35,630 nucleotides of DNA, taken from positions 1-35,630 of the forward strand of contig NZ_JAJGSX010000062.1 of the NCBI RefSeq assembly GCF_021245725.1. The letters run 5' to 3'. Shown here in pieces: positions 21,366 to 30,325 of this stretch. A program made the translations under genes and the position numbers. The notes beneath the pieces were generated by a model. The model was given only the letters and a program-made list of their open reading frames with translations. It had not been told where the DNA came from and did no database searches. Every line of letters starts with the position of its first letter. The stretch's first letter is position 1. This DNA comes from Pseudonocardia sp. TRM90224 (GTDB taxonomy: Bacteria > Actinomycetota > Actinomycetes > Mycobacteriales > Pseudonocardiaceae).

Positions 21366-23378
21366 ATGTCCCCACCAATCCGATCGCTCGTTGCAGCGCG
21401 AATCTGGGCGGTCCTCATTGCCGTTGCCGTGTTCGTGCTCGTGCCGCCGTTGTCGGCCCGGACACCAGTGGGTCTCTCGGTGTTGCCTGTCGCGCTGGCA
21501 GGCCCGACGGACAATTCTGAGCGTCAGCCGCCACCTCCAGTGCCCCCGACCGCTGACGCACCGACACCGAGTCCTCCAGATTCCGGTGTTGTGCCGGGAA
21601 CACCCGGCCCAGGCGGTACGACCATGCCCGGCCTGGCACCCGGCCCTGGAGCTGGAGCTGGGGCGGCGGATTGCAATCTGCTGGACCTCGGTGGGTGTGT
21701 CTCGAACTCGATCAACGCGTTCATCGGTTCGGTGGTGACCGAGGGGCTCAACGCGTTGCTGCGGGTGCTGTCGGACTCGTTGCTCTCGACTCCCGATCCG
21801 AGGGATCTACCGGCGCTGGTCGAGTTGTGGACCGGGTCGTGGCAGCTGGTGCTCCTCGCCTACGGCCTGCTGGTGATGGCTGCCGGGATTGTGATCATGG
21901 GCTACGAGACGGTGCAGACCCGCTACAGCATTCGGGAGATCGCGCCGCGGATCGTGTTCGGGTTCCTCGCCGGCGCGCTTTCGATGATCATCGCGAGCAC
22001 CGCGATCTCTCTGGTCAACGCTGCCACTGCAGCGATCCTCAACTCCGGGGTGGCCGCGGATCAGGGTGCGGATCGGGCGGCAGCGCTCGGTCAGATGATC
22101 ACCTCTGCGCTGGCCAGCGGCGACGGAGTGATCTTCATTCCGTTGATCGGGTTGGCGATCTGCGTTGCGCTCGTGGTGCTTCTGCTGACCTACATCGTGC
22201 GAGTGGCGTTCACGATCATCCTCATCGCGGGCGCGCCGGTCGTGTTGATGTTCCATGCACTGCCCCACACCGACGGAATGGCCCGCTGGTGGTGGCGCAG
22301 CTTCGGAGCGTGTCTGGCCATCCAGCTGCTGCAGAGCCTCACCCTCGTCACCGCGCTGCGGGTCCTGCTCACACCGGGCAACCCGCTGGAGACCTTCGGA
22401 GACAAGCTCAGCCGCAGCCTCGTCACCTTGCTGGTCGTGTTGGCCCTGTTCTTCATCCTCATCAAGATTCCGTTCTGGCTGATGTCGACGAGCAAGATCA
22501 GTTCCGGTCCCTCGTTGGTGAGCTCGCTCGCCCGCGGATACCTGTCCTACAAATCCCTCGGATTGATCAATGCCCGCGGCGCCGCCCCAGGCAGATCGAC
22601 CCGCAGATCCACGCACAGCCACGTCGGCAGACGACCCGGCGGCGGGGCAGGAGGAACCCGCGTCGGCAGTGGCCGAGGCCCGCGCCCCGGCCCCACCGAT
22701 CCGTACTCCCATGTTCAGCAGACCCGAGACGGGCAGCTGCTACTCCCTCTCTCTGGCCTCACCCGTCGCCGCCGCCCCAACCCCACCCCGCCGGCTACTA
22801 CGCCGCACGCGAGCACGGCCCATCCACGCCAGCAGGAGGCACGTCTGTCTCGTGGGCGGCAGCTTTCGCTGCCGTTGAGCGACGGTGATTGGCCGGAGAA
22901 CCGGCCGATCCTGGGCAGCGGCGGCCAGTACCGTTTGCCGTTCACCCTCGCCCGATCAGCACCGCCTAGCTCAACGCCGCCCAGCACTCGCCGCGCAAGC
23001 GCTTCGCCGCCGAGGCACCGACCGCCAGGGCAGCGCTCACAGCCAAGGCGGCACCCTGCGGGTCGGCAGCTTGAGCTGCCGTTGGATCCGTTCAGGGGCA
23101 ACAGGCCGTTGCGCAGCGGCCAGTACCCGCTGCCGTTGGAGGGCCTACCCAGCCGGCCCCGCCGCCAAAGCTCAGCGCCTGCTGCGCAGCCGCCTGCCAA
23201 TCGGCCGACGCCACGGTCGCGGCCGACGACGCAGGGCCGCCAACTGCCGTTGCCGTTGGAGCATCCCGACCTTCCGATGCGGCCGCGCGGCCCGGTTGGT
23301 CCTCCAATTGCGAGCCGTGTCGCACCGCGGTCGCCGCCGTCCCCCTCTGCGCGCCGCCCCCATGGAGATCCGCGATGA
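21366..23378 (+). CDS. TrbL/VirB6-like polytopic channel protein with a motif-repeat cytoplasmic tail
   Basis: 670 residues from ATG 21366. An N-terminal hydrophobic segment (about 11-29) and a Pro-rich extracellular-type linker (50-100) are followed by a membrane domain of about five or six helices between 155 and 375, the core layout of TrbL/VirB6 channel proteins. The Trp-rich loop ARWWWRSFGACLAIQ (306-320) is typical. After residue 375 a ~295-residue Arg/Pro-rich, disordered tail follows, expected in the cytoplasm by the positive-inside rule. It contains six copies of Q-[LY]-x-L-P-[LF] at 457, 499, 521, 568, 586 and 626. Twice they come as a pair: GRQLxLPL, then about 20 residues with NRP, then GQYxLP. 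The motif resembles beta-clamp-binding peptides. The stop overlaps the next ATG by 4 bp. Confidence 0.8.
   Translation: MSPPIRSLVAARIWAVLIAVAVFVLVPPLSARTPVGLSVLPVALAGPTDNSERQPPPPVPPTADAPTPSPPDSGVVPGTPGPGGTTMPGLAPGPGAGAGAADCNLLDLGGCVSNSINAFIGSVVTEGLNALLRVLSDSLLSTPDPRDLPALVELWTGSWQLVLLAYGLLVMAAGIVIMGYETVQTRYSIREIAPRIVFGFLAGALSMIIASTAISLVNAATAAILNSGVAADQGADRAAALGQMITSALASGDGVIFIPLIGLAICVALVVLLLTYIVRVAFTIILIAGAPVVLMFHALPHTDGMARWWWRSFGACLAIQLLQSLTLVTALRVLLTPGNPLETFGDKLSRSLVTLLVVLALFFILIKIPFWLMSTSKISSGPSLVSSLARGYLSYKSLGLINARGAAPGRSTRRSTHSHVGRRPGGGAGGTRVGSGRGPRPGPTDPYSHVQQTRDGQLLLPLSGLTRRRRPNPTPPATTPHASTAHPRQQEARLSRGRQLSLPLSDGDWPENRPILGSGGQYRLPFTLARSAPPSSTPPSTRRASASPPRHRPPGQRSQPRRHPAGRQLELPLDPFRGNRPLRSGQYPLPLEGLPSRPRRQSSAPAAQPPANRPTPRSRPTTQGRQLPLPLEHPDLPMRPRGPVGPPIASRVAPRSPPSPSARRPHGDPR
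22734..23258 (+). repeat. Six-copy QLxLPL / QYxLPL peptide-coding repeat
   Basis: Coding positions of the motif cores are 22734 (QLLLPL), 22860 (QLSLPL), 22926 (QYRLPF), 23067 (QLELPL), 23121 (QYPLPL) and 23241 (QLPLPL). The flanks are unrelated Arg/Pro/Ser-rich sequence and codon use differs between copies, so the peptide rather than the DNA seems to be kept. Confidence 0.8.
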
Positions 23379-24535
23379 CTCGTCCTGTTCAGATCCCATC
23401 CGACATCAACCGGCCCGATCGCATTATCGGCCCGTTCACCGCACGCCAGGCAGCGCTGCTCACTGCGCTCGCCGGCGGTCTCTATCTCGTGTGGACGGCG
23501 TTGGGCACACACATCGCCACACCGGTGTTCCTCGCCGCGGCGCTGCCGGTGGCAGCGTTCGGGTTCACGATCATCGTCGGAAGCCGTGACGGGCTGACCC
23601 TGGATCGGCTGGTTTGCGCCGCGGTCCGCCACGGCATCGCACACCGCATCCGACGCCCGCGCGCCCACCCAGACCACAACGACAGTGAAGATCAGCTTCC
23701 GGGGTGGCTCGCCGAACAGACCGACCAGTCTGCGCGCACCTACCAGGCAGCTGTCGCCGGTGCACCGGGACGGTCGCTGCCGGTCCGGTCGGTGGGGCAG
23801 AGCGACGAGGTCGTGTTGGGTGGGCGGCCGGTCGGCGTCGTCGACCTGGGCGCCGACGGTGTTGTGGTGATCGCGTCCGTGTCGACGGTGCCATTCGAGT
23901 TGAGCTCGCCGGCCGAGCAGGACGGGTTGGTGGCCGGGTTCGGCCGATACCTGCACTCGCTCACCGGCCCGATCCAGATCCTCATCCGCGCCGTCCCGCT
24001 GGACCTGACCGCGCACCTACGAGCCCTGCACACCCAAGCCGCGGCCCTGCCCCATCCCGCTCTCGCCCAGGCCGCACGAGCACACCTGGCCCACCTCGCG
24101 CAGCTGGCCCACCGCGGCGACGACGCCCCACTCCTGTCACGCCAAGTCCTGCTCGTGCTGCGCGAACCCCACCGGGCATCGCGCGGCGGCACGTCGACCC
24201 GCGCGGTGGAGCAGCGGCTGGTGCGCCGGCTACACGACGCAGCCGGCCTGCTCAGCCCGCTCGGCATCACTGTTCTTCCGCTCGACGGAAACGACGCCCG
24301 CGCGCTACTGATCGACACCTGCAATCCCGACCCACTACCAACCGGCGACGAACCGGCCACCCACCAACCCGTCACCAGCGGTAACCACGACCACGACGAG
24401 GTCCACGTCGATGCCCGAAGCGCCGTGGGCGCAGACCGGGACGAGCAGGAGGCGGACGACGGCTGGGGACCAGACCCGTGGCAGGGCCATCCGCCGGCTC
24501 AGCCCGTCCGTGCGGCGTCACGGTGGCCGCGATGA
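23375..24535 (+). CDS. PrgI/SCO6880-like type IV secretion protein
   Basis: 386 residues from ATG 23375 (4-bp overlap with the TrbL-like stop). The N-terminus IPSDINRPDRIIGPFTARQA is the signature of the SCO6880/PrgI group: a short amphipathic start followed by two membrane helices (about 27-45 and 50-68). The rest is a cytoplasmic domain of about 300 residues with alternating strands (VVVIASVSTVPFELSS, IQILIRAVPLDL, VLLVLREPHR, GITVLPLDGNDARALL) that resembles the N-terminal, non-ATPase part of VirB4. In this system type PrgI-like proteins pair with VirB4 at the inner side of the membrane. The C-terminal 60 residues are acidic and low-complexity. Its stop overlaps the VirB4 start. Confidence 0.8.
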   Translation: MTRPVQIPSDINRPDRIIGPFTARQAALLTALAGGLYLVWTALGTHIATPVFLAAALPVAAFGFTIIVGSRDGLTLDRLVCAAVRHGIAHRIRRPRAHPDHNDSEDQLPGWLAEQTDQSARTYQAAVAGAPGRSLPVRSVGQSDEVVLGGRPVGVVDLGADGVVVIASVSTVPFELSSPAEQDGLVAGFGRYLHSLTGPIQILIRAVPLDLTAHLRALHTQAAALPHPALAQAARAHLAHLAQLAHRGDDAPLLSRQVLLVLREPHRASRGGTSTRAVEQRLVRRLHDAAGLLSPLGITVLPLDGNDARALLIDTCNPDPLPTGDEPATHQPVTSGNHDHDEVHVDARSAVGADRDEQEADDGWGPDPWQGHPPAQPVRAASRWPR

Positions 24536-26475
24536 CCCAGATGCGAGCCCGGTTGCGCAAGCCCCTCGTACCGGTCGATACCCGTGGTGATGGTGGGTTT
24601 GCGGTGGCGCCGTTGACGGTGGGGGCGCGGCATGTGCGGGTGGGACTGCAGCGGTGGGTCTCGACATTGGTCGTGACCGGGTATCCGCGGGAAGTCCACG
24701 CCGGCTGGCTCGAACCGCTCACCTCCTACCCCGGCCGGCTCGACGTGTCGATGCATGTCGAGCTGGTCGACCCGACTGTCGCGGCGGGTCGGCTGCGCCG
24801 ACGCCTGGCGCAGCTGGAGTCCGCACGGCGATCCGACGCCGAACACGGACGTCTGCTCGACCCTCACGACGACGCCGCCACCGAGGACGCCTACAGCCTG
24901 TTCCACCGCCTCGCCCGCGGCGAAGGAAAGCTGTTCCAGGTCGGGCTGTCCCTGACCGTCTACGGGGACGACGAGCGCGACCTCGCTCGACGCGTCGACG
25001 AGGTCCGGGCGCTGGCCGCGAGCCTGCTGATCGACGCCCGACCCACCGCGTTCCGCGCCGCCAACGGCTGGATCACCGGCCTCCCACTCGGGCTGGAACG
25101 CCTGCACCAAACCCGCACGTTCGACACCGACGCCCTCGCCGCGGCCTTTCCGTTCGCCTCCGCCGAGCTCCCCACCCACAACCGGGGCCGGGTAGGAGCG
25201 GGGGTGTCGCCGGGCGGCGTGCTCTACGGGCACAACCTCGCCAGTCCCTCTCTGGTGTTCTGGGATCGGTTCGGTTGCGACAACTACAACGCCGTCGTCC
25301 TGGGCCGCTCCGGCGCCGGCAAAAGCTACCTGGTGAAACTCGAGCTGCTGCGGTCGCTCTATCGCGGGGTCGAAGCACATGTCATCGACCCCGAGGACGA
25401 ATACCGGCGCCTCGCCGACGCGGTCGGCGGCGCCGTCATCCGCCCCGGCGCACCAGGGGTGCACATCAACCCGTTCGACCTGCCCCTCAGCGTCCGGAAC
25501 GGGCGGATCACCGCCCCGCGCGACGCCTTGGCCCGACGCACCCTGTTCCTGCACACCTTCCTCGCCGTATTGCTCGGTGAACCGGTGACCGCGATCGAGC
25601 GCGCCGTCCTCGACACCGCGATCACCACCACCTACCGCCACGCCGGCATCACCCCTGACCCGGCCTCCTGGACCCGCCCCGCACCCCTGCTCACCGACCT
25701 CCGAGCCACCCTGAACAACCCCGCGCTCAACGACCCCGGGCTCAGCAGCGGCGACACACCGGCCGGTGCGGGGGCGTCGGCCGCGGCGGCAGCGACCCGA
25801 CTGGCCGCGATGCTGCACCCGTTCACCGAGGGTTCGTTCGCCGAACCTTTCGCCGCGCCCACCAGCACTCAGCCCGATGCGCATCTAGTGGTCTGGTCAC
25901 TGCGGGAACTGCCGGAGGAGTTGCGGGCAGTCGGGACACTGCTCGTGCTGGACGCGATCTGGTCCCGCGCCACCAACCCCGACGACCGGTGGCCGCGGAT
26001 GATCGTGGTCGATGAAGCGTGGCTGCTCATGCAACAGCCCGCCGGCGCGCAGTTCCTGCTGCGTGCAGTCAAGGCCGGCCGCAAACACTGGGTCGGATTG
26101 ACCATCGCCACCCAAGACACCAGCGACGTGCTCGCCTCCGACGCCGGGAAAGCGCTCATCACCAACGCCGCCACCCAGATCCTGCTGCGCCAAGCACCGC
26201 AAGCCATCGACACCGCCGTCGACACCTTCAACCTCACCGACGGAGAACGCGACCTGCTGCTCTCCGCAGACAAGGGCCACGCTCTGCTCTGCGCCGGCCG
26301 GCACCGCGTCGCTTTCCACGCCATCGCCGCCGACGCCGAACATCGCTTGATCACCACCGATCCCGCCGAGCTCGCCACCCACACCCATAGCCTCGACGAC
26401 CCCGATGCCGACGGTGGCTGGACCGACGACGCGCCGTCTGCCAGGTCCGCGTTGGTGGATCTGGGGCCGGCATGA
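24532..26475 (+). CDS. VirB4-family conjugation ATPase
   Basis: 647 residues from ATG 24532, which overlaps the PrgI-like stop by 4 bp; an upstream start at 24478 would overlap by 58 bp and adds nothing conserved. N-terminal ~240 residues are the VirB4 beta/alpha domain. Walker A GRSGAGKSY at 258-266, followed by AHVIDPEDEYRRLADAVGG, a VirB4 hallmark. Walker B MIVVDEAWLLM at 490-500, then GLTIATQDTSDVL and a C-terminal VDTFNLTDGERDLL. All catalytic elements are present. VirB4 powers assembly of the conjugation channel and substrate passage, acting as a hexamer on the cytoplasmic membrane face. Confidence 0.93.
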   Translation: MTQMRARLRKPLVPVDTRGDGGFAVAPLTVGARHVRVGLQRWVSTLVVTGYPREVHAGWLEPLTSYPGRLDVSMHVELVDPTVAAGRLRRRLAQLESARRSDAEHGRLLDPHDDAATEDAYSLFHRLARGEGKLFQVGLSLTVYGDDERDLARRVDEVRALAASLLIDARPTAFRAANGWITGLPLGLERLHQTRTFDTDALAAAFPFASAELPTHNRGRVGAGVSPGGVLYGHNLASPSLVFWDRFGCDNYNAVVLGRSGAGKSYLVKLELLRSLYRGVEAHVIDPEDEYRRLADAVGGAVIRPGAPGVHINPFDLPLSVRNGRITAPRDALARRTLFLHTFLAVLLGEPVTAIERAVLDTAITTTYRHAGITPDPASWTRPAPLLTDLRATLNNPALNDPGLSSGDTPAGAGASAAAAATRLAAMLHPFTEGSFAEPFAAPTSTQPDAHLVVWSLRELPEELRAVGTLLVLDAIWSRATNPDDRWPRMIVVDEAWLLMQQPAGAQFLLRAVKAGRKHWVGLTIATQDTSDVLASDAGKALITNAATQILLRQAPQAIDTAVDTFNLTDGERDLLLSADKGHALLCAGRHRVAFHAIAADAEHRLITTDPAELATHTHSLDDPDADGGWTDDAPSARSALVDLGPA

Positions 26476-29090
26476 CCAGCCCCGTAATCGACCTTTCGGT
26501 GGTTACCGCGTGGTTGCACGTCATCGCGGGCGCGGTGAGCACGCCCGCCGGTGGCGCCGCCGTGACTGTCGCGCTGCTGGTGGGAACAGCGTTGCGGGTA
26601 GCGGTGCGGCGGGCTCGACATCGTTGGCTGTGCACCGGCGCGCGGATGGTTACCGTGCTCACCCCACCCGATGTTCCAGCAGATGCCGCGAAGGCGTGGT
26701 GGGGCACCGTCGCAGGACTGCTGCGTCCGCGCTGGAAGCGGCTGGTGTGGGGGCAGCCGCACCTGAGCTTCGAGTACGTCATCACCCCGGCCGCCGCGAC
26801 AATTCGGGTCTGGGTGCCCGGCCCGATCCCACCCGGAATGATCGAACGCTCCCTCGCGGCCGCCTGGCCTGGGGCGACCACTCGCACCGCTCTCGCTCCA
26901 CCGCTACAGCGACCACCCACGTCCGACAACCACGATCGGAGCTCTGTCCGACGTTTCGTCACCGTGGGCGGGGTGCTCCGGCTGGCCCGGCCTTCGGCCC
27001 TGCCCATCAGCGATGGGGTCGCCGGCGACCCCATCGCCGCGCTCCTCACCGCGACTACCCCGGCCGGTCCGACCGCAGCGACGGCGGCTGGTGCTGGCCA
27101 GGTGATCGTGCAGGTCCTGGCCCGGCCGGTGCCAGCGCGCCGAGCCGGCCGCTCTGGACGCCCCGGAATCGGCCGGGTGCTGGACCTCGCCGGCCGCATC
27201 CTCGCCGCGCTCGCCCACGAGGCCCTCATGTTGCTCTCCCCCGGCCGTGTCCGCGGCAAAGCACCGGTTGCCCGCGGCGCATCCATCGGCTCCTTCTCGG
27301 CGGGTGATCCGCGGGCCCGGTTGGAGCTCTCCAGCAGCGACCGCGCCGCTGTCGCGAAGGCGCACGGCGCCGCGTTCGAAACCCTCGTCCGCTACGCCGT
27401 CACCACACCCGTCGACATCAACACCGCCCGCGACACTGACATCGGCGGTAGCGATGGCGGTGATGTCGGCGGTGATGTAAGTGATGCACCGGTCGCCTAC
27501 CGCGAAGCGCTCGCCCGGGCGCGGGGTCATGCTCGAGGGAACGCCCAAGCCCTGACGAGCACTTTCGCTGCGTTCACCGGACACAACTTCTACCGCCGCC
27601 ATCGCCTGCGCCGGCCCGTCCACGCCGTCGTGACCCGGCGCCTCGGACGCGGGGACCTGCTGTCGACCACCGAGCTGGCCGCGATCGCTGCCCTCCCCAC
27701 CGGGCCGGTGCCGAACCTGCTCCAAGCCCGTGCGCGCTCCGTCCCTCCACCACCCGATGTCCCGCGACCCGGGCCTGAGGTCAAACCGTTGGGCGATGCC
27801 ACTCCTGTCGCCGCCGGCAGCATCGGGTCCGGCAGGCGGGGGCGGGCGGTCGGGGTGAGCGTGCCTGACGCTCGGCATCACCTGCATGTGGTCGGCTCCA
27901 CCGGAACCGGGAAATCGACTCTGCTGGTTCAGCTGATCCTCGCCGACATCCGCAGGCGGCGCGGTGTTGTCGTAATCGACCCGAAAGGTGACCTGGTCAC
28001 TGACGTCCTCGCACATCTCCCACCCGCGAAACGCCAGCAGGCCCTGATCATCGACCCCGACCGGCAAGGACCCCTGCCTGGGCTCAACCCGCTAAACCCG
28101 CCGCGACCGGATAGGCGGGATGACTTGCTGGTCGTGGAGAACCTCGTCACGATCTTCCAGCGGGTGTTCGCCGCGAGCTGGGGCCCACGCACCGACGACG
28201 TCATGCGCGCCGCCTGCCTCACCCTGCGCGCTCAACCCACACCCCGCTCCCTGATCGACCTACCGACCCTGCTCAGCGACCCAGACATACGCAGCCGGCA
28301 CCTGCGCGCGGTCACCGACCCGGTCCTGCGCGGATTCTGGGACTGGTACGAGCAGCTGTCCGACTCCGCCCGCGCGCACGTCACCGCGCCCCTGATGAAC
28401 AAAGTCCGCGCGATGCTGCTGCGTCCGTTTCTCCGCACCCTGCTCACCGGACCTGGCCCCGATATCGGCCCTGGTACCGGCGCGGCTGAGCAGGTCGACC
28501 TGTCCCGTGTGCTGGACGGCGGGATCCTGCTCGCCCGCCTCCCGAAAGGCTCTCTCGGTGACGAAGGCACCCGGCTGGTCGGGTCGATCATCGTCGCCCA
28601 TACCTGGGCTGCCGCGACCGCTCGCGCCATCCAACCCGTCGCGAGCCGGCGTGACGCGAGCCTGGTCATCGACGAATGCCACAACTTCCTCAACTTGGCT
28701 CACAGCCTCGACGACGTCCTCGCCGAAGCCCGCGGCCTGCGCCTGTCCGCGGTCCTGGCCCACCAGAACCTCGCCCAACTCGGCCGCGACCTGCGCGAGG
28801 GCATCTCCGCTAATGCCCGCAACAAGCTCATCTTCAACGTCGGGCCTGAGGACGCTCGCGAACTCGCCCGCCACACCCACCCCCGCCTCGACGAGCACGA
28901 CCTGAGCCGGCTCGACGCCTTCACCGCGGCGGCGCGCCTCGTCGTCGACGGCGCCGAAACCGCCGCGTTCACCCTGCACACCCGACCACTGCCCAGCTGC
29001 CGCACACCCCCGTATCGCCCGACGCGCCGCACCGCAGTCCCAGTCGGGCAGACATCCCGCCCGCTCTCCTCGCAAGGACAACCACCATGA
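26472..29090 (+). CDS. Type IV coupling protein (VirD4/TraD-like, TraG C-terminal domain)
   Basis: 872 residues from ATG 26472 (ATGA overlap). One hydrophobic segment at about 28-45 anchors it in the membrane; residues 60-430 are a large domain with no clear name but with a Gly/Asp insertion GGSDGGDVGGDV at 325-336. The ATPase part starts with GVSVPDARHHLHVVGSTGTG; Walker A GSTGTGKST at 475-483, then VVVIDPKGDLVTDVL. Walker B LVIDECHNFL at 731-740, followed by SAVLAHQNLAQL and NKLIFNVGPEDARELAR, typical of the TraG/TraD C-terminal region. Coupling proteins bring the DNA (usually with relaxase) to the secretion channel. The C-terminal 40 residues are Pro/Arg rich. Confidence 0.92.
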   Translation: MTSPVIDLSVVTAWLHVIAGAVSTPAGGAAVTVALLVGTALRVAVRRARHRWLCTGARMVTVLTPPDVPADAAKAWWGTVAGLLRPRWKRLVWGQPHLSFEYVITPAAATIRVWVPGPIPPGMIERSLAAAWPGATTRTALAPPLQRPPTSDNHDRSSVRRFVTVGGVLRLARPSALPISDGVAGDPIAALLTATTPAGPTAATAAGAGQVIVQVLARPVPARRAGRSGRPGIGRVLDLAGRILAALAHEALMLLSPGRVRGKAPVARGASIGSFSAGDPRARLELSSSDRAAVAKAHGAAFETLVRYAVTTPVDINTARDTDIGGSDGGDVGGDVSDAPVAYREALARARGHARGNAQALTSTFAAFTGHNFYRRHRLRRPVHAVVTRRLGRGDLLSTTELAAIAALPTGPVPNLLQARARSVPPPPDVPRPGPEVKPLGDATPVAAGSIGSGRRGRAVGVSVPDARHHLHVVGSTGTGKSTLLVQLILADIRRRRGVVVIDPKGDLVTDVLAHLPPAKRQQALIIDPDRQGPLPGLNPLNPPRPDRRDDLLVVENLVTIFQRVFAASWGPRTDDVMRAACLTLRAQPTPRSLIDLPTLLSDPDIRSRHLRAVTDPVLRGFWDWYEQLSDSARAHVTAPLMNKVRAMLLRPFLRTLLTGPGPDIGPGTGAAEQVDLSRVLDGGILLARLPKGSLGDEGTRLVGSIIVAHTWAAATARAIQPVASRRDASLVIDECHNFLNLAHSLDDVLAEARGLRLSAVLAHQNLAQLGRDLREGISANARNKLIFNVGPEDARELARHTHPRLDEHDLSRLDAFTAAARLVVDGAETAAFTLHTRPLPSCRTPPYRPTRRTAVPVGQTSRPLSSQGQPP

Positions 29091-30325
29091 CGACACCCCA
29101 CGCACAAAGCGCGCACCGTGCGCCGACCACCCGGCCCCGACGCCATTCCCGCATGGGCCGCCACCATTACGCGCAGCTCGCGCGGCGGCTCACCCCGCGC
29201 GACCGATGGCTCATCCGGATGCTGCACGAACACCAGGTCCTCACCAGCACCGACGTCCACACCATGGCCTTCCCCTCGGCCCGCTCCGCCCGGCAACGCC
29301 TGCTCGAGCTGCACGACTGGGACATCGTCGACCGCTTCCAGCCGCTGCTGCGCAGCGGCTCAGCACCCATGCACTACGTCCTGGGCGCCGCCGGCGCAGC
29401 CGTGCTCGCCGCCGAGGAAGGAATCAGTCTGCGCGAGCTCGGCTACCGCCGCGACGACGTCCTCGCCATCGCCCACCGCCACACCCTCGCCCACACCATC
29501 GCCATTAATGGACAGTTCACCCATCTCATCGCCGCCAGCCGACACAGCACAGCGGCGCGGCTGGCGGCGTGGTGGTCCGAGCAGCGCTGCAACCGTCACA
29601 TCGGCGACCTCGTCCGGCCCGACGCGTATGGCCGCATCCACCTGACCGCCCACGCCGCGCACACCCCCCATGCCGCCCATGGCGCTGTCGCAGCCGCATC
29701 CGGAACGTCGGCGAGCGAGCAGAGTTTCGAATGGTTCCTCGAACTCGACTTCGGCACCGAATCCCTGCCGCGTCTCGCGGCCAAGCTCGACAGCTACTCC
29801 CACCTCGCCGCCGCGCTCCCCACCAGGACCGTCACCACGTCCGGCGGGAACCCCGACGCGGTCACCATCCTGATCTGGCTGCCCGGGCGTCGTCGCGAAG
29901 CCCACGCCCGCGAGCACCTCACACACGCCCTGCGCGGCCTCGACCAGCCCCACCAGATCCGGATCGCGACCGCGTCACCTTCCCCGAGCACAGAGCAGCT
30001 AGATGGCAACGGCACCGGCGACGGCCATGCGCCATCGACCGTGCCAGCCCAGGACGAGCACATCTGGCAACCGCTCGACTCGCTCCACCCGGCGAGGCAA
30101 GCGGCCGGAGAACATCGCAGCAGCATGTCCGAGCTGGCTCGACGATGGGCCGCCCCACGCGCCTCGTTCCACGAGTTCATCGAGTCCATCCCGACCCGCA
30201 CGTCCCGGACCGTCCAGCTCGAGGCACCCGATCCGCTGCCGCCTGACCCCGCCACGTTCAACCCTGCCGTCACCCACCGTGTGCGCTGGCCATCATCCAC
30301 ACCTGTACGTCGAACGCCGACATGA
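29087..30325 (+). CDS. Replication-relaxation (Replic_Relax) family protein
   Basis: 412 residues from ATG 29087 (ATGA overlap). N-terminal winged helix at about 35-100: LTPRDRWLIRMLHEHQVLTS, then FPSARSARQRLLELHDWDIV, then SGSAPMHYVLGAAGAAVLA. After that come RHTLAHTIAINGQFTHLIAA, LAAWWSEQRC and a domain with FEWFLELDFGTESLPRLAAK, then LDSYSHLAAA. This matches Replic_Relax proteins (PF13814), found in Gram-positive plasmids and conjugative elements and thought to take part in replication initiation or DNA processing. The Asp/Glu in FLELDFGTE are the best candidates for a nuclease-like site. The C-terminal 120 residues are variable. No MOB relaxase is visible in the window, so this is the best candidate for DNA processing. 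Confidence 0.82.
   Translation: MTTPHAQSAHRAPTTRPRRHSRMGRHHYAQLARRLTPRDRWLIRMLHEHQVLTSTDVHTMAFPSARSARQRLLELHDWDIVDRFQPLLRSGSAPMHYVLGAAGAAVLAAEEGISLRELGYRRDDVLAIAHRHTLAHTIAINGQFTHLIAASRHSTAARLAAWWSEQRCNRHIGDLVRPDAYGRIHLTAHAAHTPHAAHGAVAAASGTSASEQSFEWFLELDFGTESLPRLAAKLDSYSHLAAALPTRTVTTSGGNPDAVTILIWLPGRRREAHAREHLTHALRGLDQPHQIRIATASPSPSTEQLDGNGTGDGHAPSTVPAQDEHIWQPLDSLHPARQAAGEHRSSMSELARRWAAPRASFHEFIESIPTRTSRTVQLEAPDPLPPDPATFNPAVTHRVRWPSSTPVRRTPT

Noticed and set aside
22715..24016. 433-codon minus-strand open frame over the TrbL tail and PrgI-like gene
   Set aside because: Antisense of repetitive Pro/Arg codons; no start signal or motif.
24478..24531. Upstream start for VirB4
   Set aside because: Would overlap the PrgI-like gene by 58 bp; the ATG at 24532 gives the same 4-bp overlap used throughout the operon.
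24499..25884. 461-codon minus-strand open frame over VirB4
   Set aside because: Mirror of VirB4 codon bias; Gly/Val/Glu-rich translation with no known pattern.
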